Shown in pieces: positions 35,701 through 49,500 of a DNA stretch of 64,000 nucleotides; position 1 is the stretch's first letter; each line of letters begins with the position of its first letter. The notes beneath the pieces were generated by a model that saw only the letters and a list, made by a program, of their open reading frames with translations, had not been told where the DNA came from and did not search any database. Where the stretch lies: contig NC_054713.1 in the NCBI RefSeq assembly GCF_016097555.1, forward strand, positions 8,140,845 to 8,204,844. Reading direction: 5' to 3'. This stretch comes from Gigantopelta aegis. Taxonomy: Eukaryota > Mollusca > Gastropoda > Neomphalida > Peltospiridae. A program made the position numbers and the translations under genes.

Positions 35701-38700
35701 TAAATTTTGAATTTTTATACCCTATTCCGTTATTTCTTAACAGATACAATGTAACCACAAAAAACATAAAATCAGGAGATAAGGTAGTTGGCAATGAGAC
35801 TGAAACAATTTGTTACCAAGAAAAGAAATTATGTAATCAGATTTCTGTTAACACCAGAGTTCAAACTTTTACACCCTACGCTGATATTTCTTAACAGATA
35901 TAATGTAACCATCAAAAGATCAAATCAGGAGATAAGGTAGTCGGCACTGAAAAATAAAACAATGTCACCGAGAAAAGAAACAATGAAATCAGATTTTTAA
36001 TTATACCAGATTTTGAATTGTTACTTCCAAACAGATACACTGTAACCAAATACACAAAAGAAAAAAAAAGAAAGATTAGGAGATACGGTTTTTGGAACTG
36101 CGACCAAAACAATTTATTACAAAGAAAAGAAACTAAATACTGTAAATCATGTAATTAATACGTCATGATATTACTGCGTCTGTACATGAGTGAACAAAAA
36201 TGCGTATTTTTATTAATGGGTCGGGTAAAAGTCCACATCACATAAAAACCAGTTGTGTTGTTGTTATATTGTTTGGGCTTCTTCTTTCATGTTAAAAGAA
36301 GTCAGTAGTTGTTTTCACAGCTACTACATAACCTGAAGCTAATCGCATGGTGGTCGACCAAGAAGCCCTAATTACTTAAAGTTGTGTAATTAGTATAACT
36401 ACACCTTATTGTTAAGGGTATTGCTCGCACTTTTGGGTGGTGATCGCTTCTAATTAATCCACCAGTAGGAATAAAAGGTAAATGGGTCGCTATTACAGGG
36501 CACAATATTTCACGCGAATGCAGACTTATTATTCTAACAAATGTTTTAGACTGATTTTATACACTTGATGCGCAGCACAGGAATAGGCGTTAACAAATGC
36601 GATATATTGCAACAGTGACAACTTGCGACCAGTCTAACTTAAATGCCAAGTATAGAGTCGAGCCAAATGGTTTGAAGAAATACGCACGGATTGTTGGTTA
36701 CGGTTATATAATTTTCTACTGTTTCATTTTTAAAGGAATATATTTAGTAATAAAATTTGTTGATTATAATTTTACAAATGTTCAAAACAGTTTAAATGTA
36801 TACAGTAATCCAGAAGTGTAAGAAAATTTGAAAAATACTCGCATCGCAAAATGAGCTTTTTAAAAACAAAACATTTGGAATATCACTGTATTATATAACC
36901 GCTATGATATTCCAGGAAAGTGAAAATAGAATGGTAACATCGAAAGGAAAGAAAGATTCTTGAAGTATTCACAAAAAGACGTTTAACAAAAATTGTTTTT
37001 GTATTTTGTTTCATCTTTATATTATAAAAGTTTTATTTTATTTAGAAGTATTATAGTAAAATCCTGCACATTTTTTGTATTGGGAATGAGACTAAACAAA
37101 ATGCATCAAGTTATTATTGCGTCGATGTGTTTACCGCATTTTTCGCATTAATTACTTGCTCGCATTAATTACTTGCTCGCATTAATTTCATGATTTACAG
37201 TAATCAGATTTCTGATTTTAAATTTTTATGCTCAGCTCCATTACTCCCTGTTGGACACTTCACCTACCTGCTTGGCGTCCTGTTTGTCTCGTTTTCTCTG
37301 TTTCACCACCACAGGTTCTCTGGCTGACTGAAAATCCTCCTCACTGATACCAGGGGGTGGATGACAGTATAAAAGACGACCCTGTCGAAATAAAATTAAA
37401 GTTTTATTTGTATGAATGTTTTGTTTAGAACACACAGATTAATTAGTCACTGACAACTGGATGTGTAACGTATTCTGACACACAGAATTCTGATATGAAA
37501 CCAGAGGTATATCCACCCACCTCCCACCACCTACCTGCAGCAGCAAGACATCTTTTATATGCAGTTCCCATGGACAGCACAGCACATACCACATCTTTTG
37601 ATAAACCAGTTATAAGACATGCAGTGGTTAAGCCATCGGACTACAGGCTGGTAGGTACAGGGTTCGTAGCCCGGTACTGGATCCAACCCAGAGCAAGTTG
37701 TTAAGGGCTCAGTGGATAGGACCACTACACCCTCTTCTCTCTCACTAACCCACTAACCAACTAACCCACTGTCCTGAACCTTAATTGGATATAAGCACGA
37801 AAATAAGTTGAAATGAAATAAAATTGGGTGATTCTGACATACAGTCTTACAGAAGAAACCTACTACATTTTCCATTAGTAGCAAGGGATATTTTATATGC
37901 ACCATCCCGCAGGCAGGACAGCACATACCACGGCCTTTGATATACCAGTCGTGGTGTGCTGGGTGGAATGAGAAATAGCTTGATGGTCCCAGATGTACAA
38001 GGTATATTATGTACAAGTCACTGTATGGAATTTATTTAAACAGACAAGGTTGTAGGAGTTAAGGTTGTCTTCATGACCTGTACCAGTAGTTTACTTACAT
38101 TGACAAAGTCTTTCAAGATATATCGCGAAGACCGTGGCCCATCTGGGAGACCCTTTGATGTCATGAAACCTCTCGTACCTAAATGAAGAAAACTGGACAG
38201 TGAGCAACAAATTGCGAAATAGTCAGCAACAAAGCACTGTGTAAATTATACACTATGATATGTATAGTAATACAAGAAAATCATATCACATTATATCGCG
38301 ATACAAAAATTCTCAAAACAATCATACCTAACATTAAATAACACATGAGTTTCAGACTTTCTTCTACTTACATCCATATATATTTAAACTGAGAAACTCA
38401 TATTAAGATGTTGAGTTTTCTAGAACTTAGTACAAGTAACTTATGAACTGTTGCTTTTTCAGAAAACAGGGACATCCATATATACATTGAGTAATTCACG
38501 AGGTATTTACATGTACATCTGCTTACACTGAGCAAGACAAGAGTTGTTTAATTTATTAGAATGTACATCCCTATCCATTGAGTAATATATGAGTGGTTGG
38601 TTTACTAGATCTTACATTCGTATACATTGCTCACAAGTTTTTGGTTTACTCAGGGTTCTTACACTTGAAAAAAAACACCCAAAAAATGGAAATTTCCAGG

Positions 38701-41700
38701 ACATTTTTAAAGTTTTCCAGGACATGAAATGCTCAATCAATGAAAGTTTCTTTTATAAAAAATGATTGTCTAAATTAGTGGTTATGAGGACAACAAAGTA
38801 AAAATCCAAACAAAAAAAAACACACCAAATTTTTGGCCTAGATTTCCAGGACACAATAAAATTTAATGGGGTTTTTTCCAGGATATTCCAGGGCCTTTTA
38901 AAAACACAAAATTCAAGGATATTCCAGGATTTCCAGGAAGCGTAAAAATCCTGTTTACTGGTACAATGGAATTCCTCAACTCTGGTCCCCATTAAACCGG
39001 AATTCTCTGAAAACTGGATGTTTTTCATGGTAGCGTGGATTATGCAATTGTTTTACACTAAAGTTTGGTCTATTACTACAACATACATCCATATACAGTA
39101 ACTCAATGGCTGGTTTACTAAAACTTACCTCCTTATACATTGAGTAACCCATGAACTGTTAATTTATTAAAACTCACATCCGTAGACATTGAGTAACTTA
39201 TGAACTGTTGATTTATTAAAACTTACATCTGTATACATTGAGTAACATACAAACTGTTAATTGAATAAAACTCACATATTACATTGAGTAATCCATGAAC
39301 TGTTAATTTAATAAAACTTACATCCATATACATTGAATGTAATTCATGAGCTGTTGGTTTGATAAAATTTACATCGATATACATTGAGCATCTCAGGAGC
39401 TGTTAATTTACTAGAACTTACATCCGTATACATTGAGTAATTCATGAGCTGTTGGTTTGATGTTTTCATCGTCACACTCTTCAGGTAAAGGCAGGTTGAT
39501 GTTGTACACCAATTTGAGAATGTGACGAGGTATCAGATCACAAACTTAAGGCAGTCAAGGAAATAATAAGAAGTTTGTTTTGTTTAACGACACAACTAGA
39601 GCACATTGATTTATTTTAATCATCAGTTATTGGATGTCAAACATTTGGTAACTCTGACAGTCTTAGAGAAGAAACCCGCTACATTTTTCCATTAGTAGCA
39701 AGGGATCTTTTATATGCACTTTCCCACAGACAGGATAGCACGTACCACAGCCTTTGATATACCAGTCGTGGTGCACTGGCTGGAACAAGAAATAGCCCAA
39801 TAGGCCCACCGACGGGGATCGATCCTACACCGACAGTGCATCAAGCAAACACTTTACCATTGGGAATAAATGAATGAATGTTTAACGACACCCCAGCACA
39901 AAAAATACATCGGCTATTGGGTGTCAAACTATGGTAATGCAAATAAATAAAGTGATGATCAACATCAATATAAAAATTCAAGTGTAAAGAACTGTGCAAA
40001 AATACAAATATCACAAATAGATACTGACTTTTACTCAAAATTTCAATTGTATCTCGAAGAAAACAAGGGGATTTGTGTTGTATTGGCCATTCTCAAAGAG
40101 AATGTTACATCCCTGCACCACGGTGAGGTTACAGCACGTGCAGAGGTTTACCATTGGGCTACATCCCGCACCAATATCCATATGTAACGTTTAATTGGCA
40201 CTCGGCAATGCAATGGAGATTGCACTGAGATTTTAATTCTTCAATACATGTTTTTGCATTGGACTATATCAACAAAAACATTTCAACATTGGACTATATC
40301 CAAAAACATTTCAACATTGGACTATATCCAAAAACATTTCAACATTGGACTATATCCAAAAACATTTCAACAGCGTATTTTATGATGTAGATGTTTTCTT
40401 ACTTGCAGAGGATGACATACCAGCATCAATCACAACATTAAAGTTGATAAAAAATTTAAAAATCACTAGAGCACATCTATTTATTAACCATTGGATGGAA
40501 GGAAGGATATGTTTTATTTAACGACACACTCAACACATTTTATTTACAGTTATATGGCGTCAGACATATGGTTAAGGACCACACAGATACTGAGGGAGGA
40601 AACCCGCTGTCGCCACATCATGGGCTACACTTTTCAATTAGTAGCAAGAAATCTTTTATATGCACCATCCCATAGACAGGATAGTACATACCACGGCCTT
40701 TGATGTACCAGTTGTGGAGCACTGGCTAACCAACATCAAACATTTAATTCTGATATGCAATCTTCACAGAAAAGCTGCTTCATTTTCTCATTAGCTGCAA
40801 GAGATTTTTCATGTGCACTATCCAAGACAAAGACTCCACAAACCACAGCCTTTGATGCACATGTACCAGTCAAAGGGCATAGAATGGGACAGGACAGAAT
40901 ATAGTAAGTCCTCTGAAGAGGTTCGATCCTACATCCCGAACACCTCAGGTGAGCTATTTACTGACAGAGTTAGATCCCCTACCCAACCCTCAATGGCTGC
41001 ATGGTTAGGTAATCAGTGTCTGGGCCCAATCTCACAAAACACTGTAAGCCGAGTTTCGCACATAAACGTAAATCTACGATTAAATCACAATTCTTATTAC
41101 TATTATAGTTCAACACAAATAGTTAGAAGAACACATATTTCATTTTCTTTTGTCTTTAAATATTTCAACTTCCGTAATGATTAAATTTTTTACGTGAAAT
41201 TGATGCCAAACATGTGTAAACGCACGACCGGTATAACTGCTAGTAGCAAACTTATGATGTTTAGTAATATGGGCCGCTGGACTGGCAGGTACCAGTTCCA
41301 AACTGACATAAGTGCATAGATTACCCCTACCCCCATCCTTTTCCTGTCCTGGACGGAGGAGCTAGGAGAAGTCGACTCATGCGCCCATGACAGGCGTGCG
41401 CTACTACAGCTTGTTCTGAATGTGCACGTTAAAACCCATGACCTGACCAGACCTAATTATAATTGTCACTGTGAACATTACAGAAAGGATATGAGTGAAA
41501 CGGGTGGTATGTGCTCTCTCATCTGATCGACAGGCAGGATCCCACTGATGACGAGCTGCGCTTTAGTCGACACGAACGATGGGAACACGAGACCCGGACA
41601 GTCACACAGCATCAGGTCAGAGTCCAAGTACAGGGTCTGAAAAACATACACGGAGGAGTTATTACATTTATTATCCATATGGTTTAACATAACCGAGTTA

Positions 41701-43496
41701 ATAATAATCATACAAAGCACACGTGCAATAACAAGTGTAATGACGTAATTTTGGGAAGGACTGCATTTGAAATATGACATCATTTCGTCATCTCCTAGTT
41801 GTGGCTGAAACATTTTGAGTCGGGTCTTGTTATTTATAAAGAAAACAACAATAATAATATGGATAATAAAGAAATGATTATACTAGCGTGTGAGTGGTAC
41901 TGATTTTACGAAACTTGTGTCAGGATTCATGTATTAGCCTTGCTCTCACTCGGGCAATACAAAAATCCACACACTCGTTTCGTAAAATCAGTATGACACA
42001 TAAGCTCGTATAATAATCTTAATTTCTTACACACCCGTTGGTGAGAACACCATGAGTTATTTTTGGTTACACATGGTTGTTAACACACATACATTTCAAG
42101 ACATACGACTGGATGCTCCTAGGTGATAACCAGATAACCAGGTCACCAGTGCTATACATCCAATGAAAAACTCACAATGGAAAACAATTACACTGTGACG
42201 TATAGTTAACCTGACATTCGTGTGTCTATAACGCATAAGTCAGCTACATGTACAAGTGCAATGGCAGTAAATAACTTTTAGTCGAAAAAGATGTTAAAAT
42301 TTGCTTAAAACCTGGTTTTTGAGGATATGTTAGAAATTGAATAATGCATTCGTGTCCGTTTGATACCATTTATCTCACAACTCATTGTTTAAAAATGTAT
42401 CAAACTCGCTTTCACTCGTTAGATACATTTTAAAACAACTCGTTGTGAGATAAATGGTATCTAACAGCCACTCATTTAGTATTTTCTATAAAATACCTAA
42501 ACAATGTGGGTATATGACAAGAAAAAGAAAGAAATGTTTTTTTATTTAACAACGCACCCAACACAGTTTATTTTACGAAATTACACATGTATATGGCGTC
42601 AGACATATGGTTAAGGACCATACAGATTTGGAGAGGAAACCCGCTGTCACCACTACATGGGCTACTCTTTCCGATTAAAAGCAAGGGATCTTTTATTTGC
42701 ACTTCCATAGCACAAACCATGGCCTTTGTTGAACCTGTTATGGATCACTGGTCGGTGCAAGTGGTTTACACCTACCCATTGAGCCTTGCGGAGCACTCAC
42801 TCAGTGTTTGGAGTCGGTATCTGGATGAAAAATCCCATGCCTCGACTGGGATCCGAACCCAGTACCTACCAGCCTGTAGACCGATGGCCTAACCACGACG
42901 CCACCGAGGCCGGTATATATGACAAGAAGTACATGGAGTTAAATGTCTTGCCTACCATAAACGCAGGCTCAAATTAAGAATTTGTCTCCCATGAAAATTC
43001 TGTTTTAAGATTGCCATGGGTGAAATAACGCACCGACAGCAATTGCGACCCTGCCTACAGCAATTGTTTTAAAAAGTGATTATTTTGCTATATGTAGACA
43101 TGTTTCAAACATACAAATGTTATACACTGGCAGATAATGCACACCGGGTGTATACATTTTGCTATTGTTGAGGAGCTTTACCGTCGGCACTTTTGTGCTG
43201 TCGGTGATTCTCCTGGCCTGGTGCTTATAAAATGTTTAGAGTTTAGACTCGAGACTCTAATAGAGTCTGAGACAGTAATGTCATGACAACGCCATACAAA
43301 TTGTCTGCATATGACGTCATTAGAGATTGAGTCTGGACTCTTTAAGTTTTATAAGCATGGGCCCTGACCTACGGCAATTTATATCTCAATGATGGCAATA
43401 GCCGTCGGTGCCATTGTTAAGTTCGAGCCCTGTAAATGTATTCAATGTTTCTGACAATTGCATCCATAGATATTCACTTCAATTTAGGTGGGGAGG

Positions 43497-43536
<40 letters not shown>

Positions 43537-46500
43537 CAACAATTTCAATTAAAAACATTCAATTCAAATTTTAACTCTCTTTTTTTTCACATGCATACTG
43601 ATGAACATCTATCTATTAGTGTAACAATAAACCAGGTTTTGCTGATCTAGGACTGTTTGCGAGAAATGAAGATACATGTATATGTGAAACCTTAAAGTTG
43701 AGCTAAATAGAAAAGTTGAGGCAACAAAACTGTTAGAAGTGTAATTTAGGCAAATAGTATATAAAGTAGGTCTACCTTATATAAGTTTATTTTACCTGAA
43801 AATGTTTCGTCCTTCCTGGGGTGGCTGAAACTGGTACTTTCTTCTCTTTCAAGATTGCATTAATCGTAGAACTCTTTCCAACATTGGGATAGCCAACCTA
43901 AAATATATAATGAAATTTTAGTGGAATAATTTTGATATAATCAAAATTTCTGTAGGCCCAGTTATTTCACTTTTTGTTTGGTGATTGGAAATAAAAAAAA
44001 ATAAAACCCAAACCCACGGTGATATAGAAGCATGGAATCTTTAATATGTCATTTTCTATAAACAGGACAGTACATACCATGGCATTTGATGTACCAGTTA
44101 TAAATAAAAAATTGACTGGGATGGGGAAACCCCACAAGACTATAAATACAATTCATCCTGTGAGCCATTACAACTGACAGGAACGCTCTACTGGCCATGA
44201 CATACGTGTATTGATGTGTATTTTTGTACTGGGGTGTCTTTGTCACTCACCTCATTTATTTCATCCCATTCATTCATTCTAATCAATTTCATTCATTTAA
44301 TTTCCTTCCATCTCATTCATTCCATTTCCTTTCATCCCATTCATTTCATTTCCTTCCATCCCATTTGATTCCATTCCAATCCATCCCATTTGATTCCATT
44401 CCAATCCATCCCATTTGATTCTATTCCAATCCATCCAATTTGATTCCATTCATTCATTCCAATCCATTCATTCCATTACCTTCCACCCCATTCATTCCAT
44501 CCCATTCATTTGATTTCCTTCCATCCCATTCATTCCATTTCCTTCCATCCCATTTATTCCATTTCCTTCCATCCCATTCATTCCATTTCCTTCCATCCAA
44601 TTTGATTCCATTCATTCATTCTATTTATTTATTCTATTCATTCATTTCTGCTCTTAAAATGGGTAAAATGCACGTAAGACGAGTCGGGTTCCATATGAAA
44701 ACAATTGAAGGTCTTAAATTCTTACCATACCAATGGTTGTTACATTATCCAGTACTGTCGGGCCTTTGTGGATATTCCGCAACAGTGATACCAATTCAGC
44801 ACTCGTTAGAACTTTAGGAGAATTCAGTATGTCAGTCCCATCACCTGAAGAGTTATCTCCCCTACATGTTTCTTTAACCTCGGAGGAAGAATTCTCAACC
44901 CTGTCAATATCCATAACCTCTGCTGAGTCTGTTTTAGAAATATCACTGTTGAATTCTTTAGCATCGACATTCATTTTTGCCAGAGGAATATCACATTCGG
45001 TCTTGTCCGAATCATTAACATTTTCTTGAGACCTCCCTTCTGTGACCAGCACAGTGTTCTTGGCATTGTCATTGACCTTGGAATATTTCTCAATGTCACA
45101 AGTTTTGTCCTCAGTGTCTTTCTCAAGGTCATTAACATCTGATGAAAGAGAATCTTTTCCATTCTTCTTTTCCTCGGTGACAGATTTCTGTTCCGTTTCA
45201 GTCTCAATGCTTTCTTCGTCCTTACCTACACTGGTTTCTTGAAGTGCCGACCAAAATGCCACCTTCACTCCAAAAAAGGTGAAATAGTCAGCCCAGGTTT
45301 CTCTAAAAAGAAAAACAAATACTGTAAATCAAGTAATTAATACGTCATGATATTATTGCGTCCGTACATGAGTGAACAAAAATGCATATTTTTATTAATG
45401 CGTCGGGCAAAAGTCCATATCACATAAAAACCACAGTTCTGTTGTTATTATATTGTTTGGGCTTCTTCTTTCATGTTAAAAGAAGTCAGTAGTTGTTTTG
45501 ACAGCTACTACATAATCTGAAGCTAATCGCATGGTGGGTCAACCAGGAAGCCCTAATTACTTAAAGTAGTGTAATTAGTATAACTACACCTTATTGTTAA
45601 GGGTATGTCTCGCACTTTTGTGTGGTGATCGCTTCTAATTAATCCACCAGTAGGAATAAAAGGTAAACGGGTCGCTATTATAGGGCACAATATTTCATGC
45701 GAACGCAGACGTATTATTCTAACAAATGTTTTAGACTGATTTTATACACTTGATGCGCAGTACAGGAATAGACGTTAACAAATGCGATATATTGCAACAG
45801 TGACAACTTGCGACCAGTCTAACTTAAATGACATGTATAGAGTCGAGCCAAATGGTTTGAAGAAATATGCACGGATTGTTGGTTGCGGTTATATAATTTT
45901 CTACTGTTTCATTTTTAAAGGAATATATTTAGTAATACAATTTGTTGATTATAATTTTACAAATGTTCAAAACAGTTTAAATGTATACAGTAATCCAGAA
46001 GTGTAAGAAAATTTGAAAAATACTCGCATCGCAAAATGAGCTTTTTAAAAACAAAACATTTGGAACATCACTGCATTATATAACCGCTATGATATTCCAG
46101 GAAAGTGAAAATAGAATGGCAACATCGAAATGAAAGAAAGATTCTTGAAGTATTCACAAAAAGACATTTAACAAAAATTGTTTTTGTATTTTGTTTCATC
46201 TTTATATTATAAAAGTTTTATTTTATTTATAAGTATTATAGTAAAATCCTGCACATTTTTTGTATTGGGAATGAGACTAAACAAAATGCGTCAAGTTATT
46301 ATTGCGTCGATGTGTTCGCCTCATTTTTCGTATTAATTACTTGAATTTCATGATTTACAGTATATCCAATATGAGAAAAAAAAATTCTTAATCATGCAAT
46401 CATTATGTACACACTCGATAAAATTATTAACACTTTCAAATTCAATTGTTATCCCTTTAAATCAAAACTGATTATCCACAGAGTTAAAAAAATTGAAAAT

Positions 46501-49500
46501 CCAACAAAGAAAACCTCAACAGATATGTGTTTATTTTTCTTAACCTTCTAGATACTAGCAGACAAAATATCTTGCCAGTTGACATACTGTACACTGTATA
46601 CAGTGCACACAGCACTCACAGGAAATAATAATAGAACAGGAAACAGTTTAGTTCAGATTATGGTGGCTTTAGTTTTTCATTTTTCAATGCAAATTACCTG
46701 GGAATTTCGAGTTAAAAAAAAGGTTTTCAACAGGTATTTTTGCTTGACAATAATGGCGGAACCTCGCCCCTTACTTTTCGCATAAGTACTCACCTCTGTT
46801 CATCAGTGAGGAAGTCGGCCTTGTTGATGAGCAGAAGATTCAGTTTGTGATCACCAACCTCCTTCACATATTTCTCAAGATCCTCACTGCGGAATAATAG
46901 TGGGTTTCTCGCGTCAACTATCTGAACAACGATGTCACTGTAAAAACAAAATAAACAAATATTATTGATTAAAGCGATCTTTGTAATAAGGTGATTGTTG
47001 AGAAAGAAAGTCTCCCAATTACACATGCACAAACCACACAATTTGCACACAGACACAAGAGTTCACACACAGACCTCACAGACACTCACACACAGACCTC
47101 ACAGACACTCACACACAGTAACACATACAGACACTCACACACAGTAACAGACAGACAGACAGACACACACACACACACACACACAAATGACAATAACAAA
47201 AAAAGAGAAAAAGAGGTATTGTTGTTATAAAATAGAACCAAAAAATCTGTAACACCACAAACTATAGTTGTGTAATATTTACAATTTAAGAAAAACAATT
47301 TTAAGCGTGGTTTTCTCCAGAAGTTGAAGGGGGAGGTTAATAGTGATAATAAATTGTCCATTACTATATTCAGAATAACAGTAAAACATTGTGATGATAC
47401 ATTTGCACTTTAATACCATTCCGACTGAAGTCACGGAACTTGGGAATTCATAAGTTACAATTTATTTTGTTTAACAACACCACTAGAGCATATTAACAAT
47501 TATCAATCACTGGATGTTAAATGCATGTATTTGGTAATTCTGACATTTAGTTTTCAGGGAAAAACTGCTGCATTTTCTTTTAGCTGCAAGGTATTTTCAT
47601 ATGCACTTTCGAAGACAGGACAGCATATACCACACATTTAATATACTAGTTGTGGGGCACTGGATGAGATTCACACACACCACACAATAGAAAGCTGAAG
47701 TTTGTTCTGTTTAAGGACACCACTAGAGCATATTGATTTATTAATCATCGGATATTGACATCAAACATTTGGTTATTTTGACATAGTTATGGAGGACACA
47801 TGCTACATTTTCCATTAGTAGCAAGGGATCTGTTATATGCTCCATCCCACAGACAATTTAGCAAATACCATGGCCTTTAAATAATGTAGTATGTGCTATA
47901 TTGTTTTTAAATACCAGTTGTGAAAGAAAGAAAGAAAGAAAGAAGTGTTTTATTTAACGACGCACTCAACACATTTTATTTACGGTTATATGGCGTCAGA
48001 CACCACACAGATTTTGAGAGGAAACCCACCGTCGCCACTAATGGGCTACTCTTCCGATTGGCAGCAAGGGATCTTTTATTTGCACTTACCACAGGCAGCA
48101 TAGCACAAACCATGGCCTTTGTTGAACCAGTTATGGATCACTGGCCGGTGCAAGTGGTTTACACCTCTACCCATTGAGCCTTGCGGAGCACTCACTCAGG
48201 GTTTGGAGTCGGTATCTGGATTAAAAATACCATGCCTCTACTGGGATCCGAACCCAGTACCTACCAGCCTGTAGACCGATGGCCTGCCACGCCGCCACCG
48301 AGGCCGGTATACCAGTTGTGGTGCACTGGCTGAAATGAAAAATTAGCCCCATGGTCCTAGACCGACTGTGCATCAAGCAAGCTGAAATGTTTCCTACGAT
48401 GTCACAACATACAACACAACACTCAATAGAGGATACTTTGTTTGACCTTGTCACAAGTCAAGGGTAATCTGATTTTAATTGTATGAAAGAGAATATGTGG
48501 TTATATATTTTATAACATTTTTTATCATTTATACGGTATTTTAATTTATACGAATGAGAGAAGCATGAAGTATGAGTCATAGCTTGTATCTCACACGTGA
48601 AGCTGTCTTTAATTAGCAAGGTAGCAATTTGTATTATTGTAGCTTGTGGTATGGGTGAGTGATAGATGAGTGATAAGCTGACTGGGTGAATATAGTGTGG
48701 AACTGGGCTATTGAGTGGATGATTTGTCATTAATCGCTGAGAGAGAATCATTGAACATTCAATTTGGGAAAGACTTGGTAGAAGTGTAAGAGACTTTGTG
48801 GAAGTTCGGGTTATTGTTTAACCGTAAGTAAATTAAATATTTTACACATGTATTGTGTTACAGAGGTGTGACATTTGAATGTTATTTTGGTCTGTATTTA
48901 GTTTGCTATATTAAATGTATATATTTAGCAAATGCTCAGTGTAACTTGTGAAATGCGGACATTGTGTAAAGTAATGAAATTGTTTGCTATATGTATTTAT
49001 GTGTTTATTAAATGTATAATGTGAATTGAATTATGCACATGAAGTAAGTTGTACGTGTTATTAACGTATACGTTGTGAAACCTGTATAATGTGGACATGT
49101 GTGAAATGATGAAAATGATTGATGTATGAAGGATATTTAATATTGAGGTTTTGCATGATAGTAATGGAGTGTATATTGTTTACAGCAGCTTGTGTGGTAT
49201 CTGTTGAGACCAACAACGGGATGAGCAGCAAGGGGCAATGTTAGAGTTTGACCAGGTGATTGGGCTGCGGAATTATGTGAAGAAGGGACGAGGAAACTGA
49301 CGTTGATGTTAATTCATGGAAGTTGGGTACAGCTGAAGTGGAAATTGAAGTTCCACATGTGGGCTACTTATTAGCCATGATGTTGTGGTGGTGAATAACA
49401 AGTGTATTGTTATCGTGCAGCATCTCGGTGAATAACAAGTGTATTGTTATTGTGCAGCAGAAACATATTGTGTAAATATGGCTGTAGTATTTAGAGCTGA

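Noticed and set aside
41478-41490. Read-through end of LSG1 exon 9 with stop (SLISFL)
   Set aside because: The open frame continues into the ATATCCTTT U12 donor; homology stops exactly at VSL.
42587-42892. Open frame MYMASDIWLRTIQIW and similar frames at many sites
   Set aside because: Translation of the type B SINE; the same peptide recurs wherever the SINE does.
44440-44817. FHFLPSHS-rich 125-codon frame
   Set aside because: Pentamer simple repeat running into the antisense of LSG1 exon 7.
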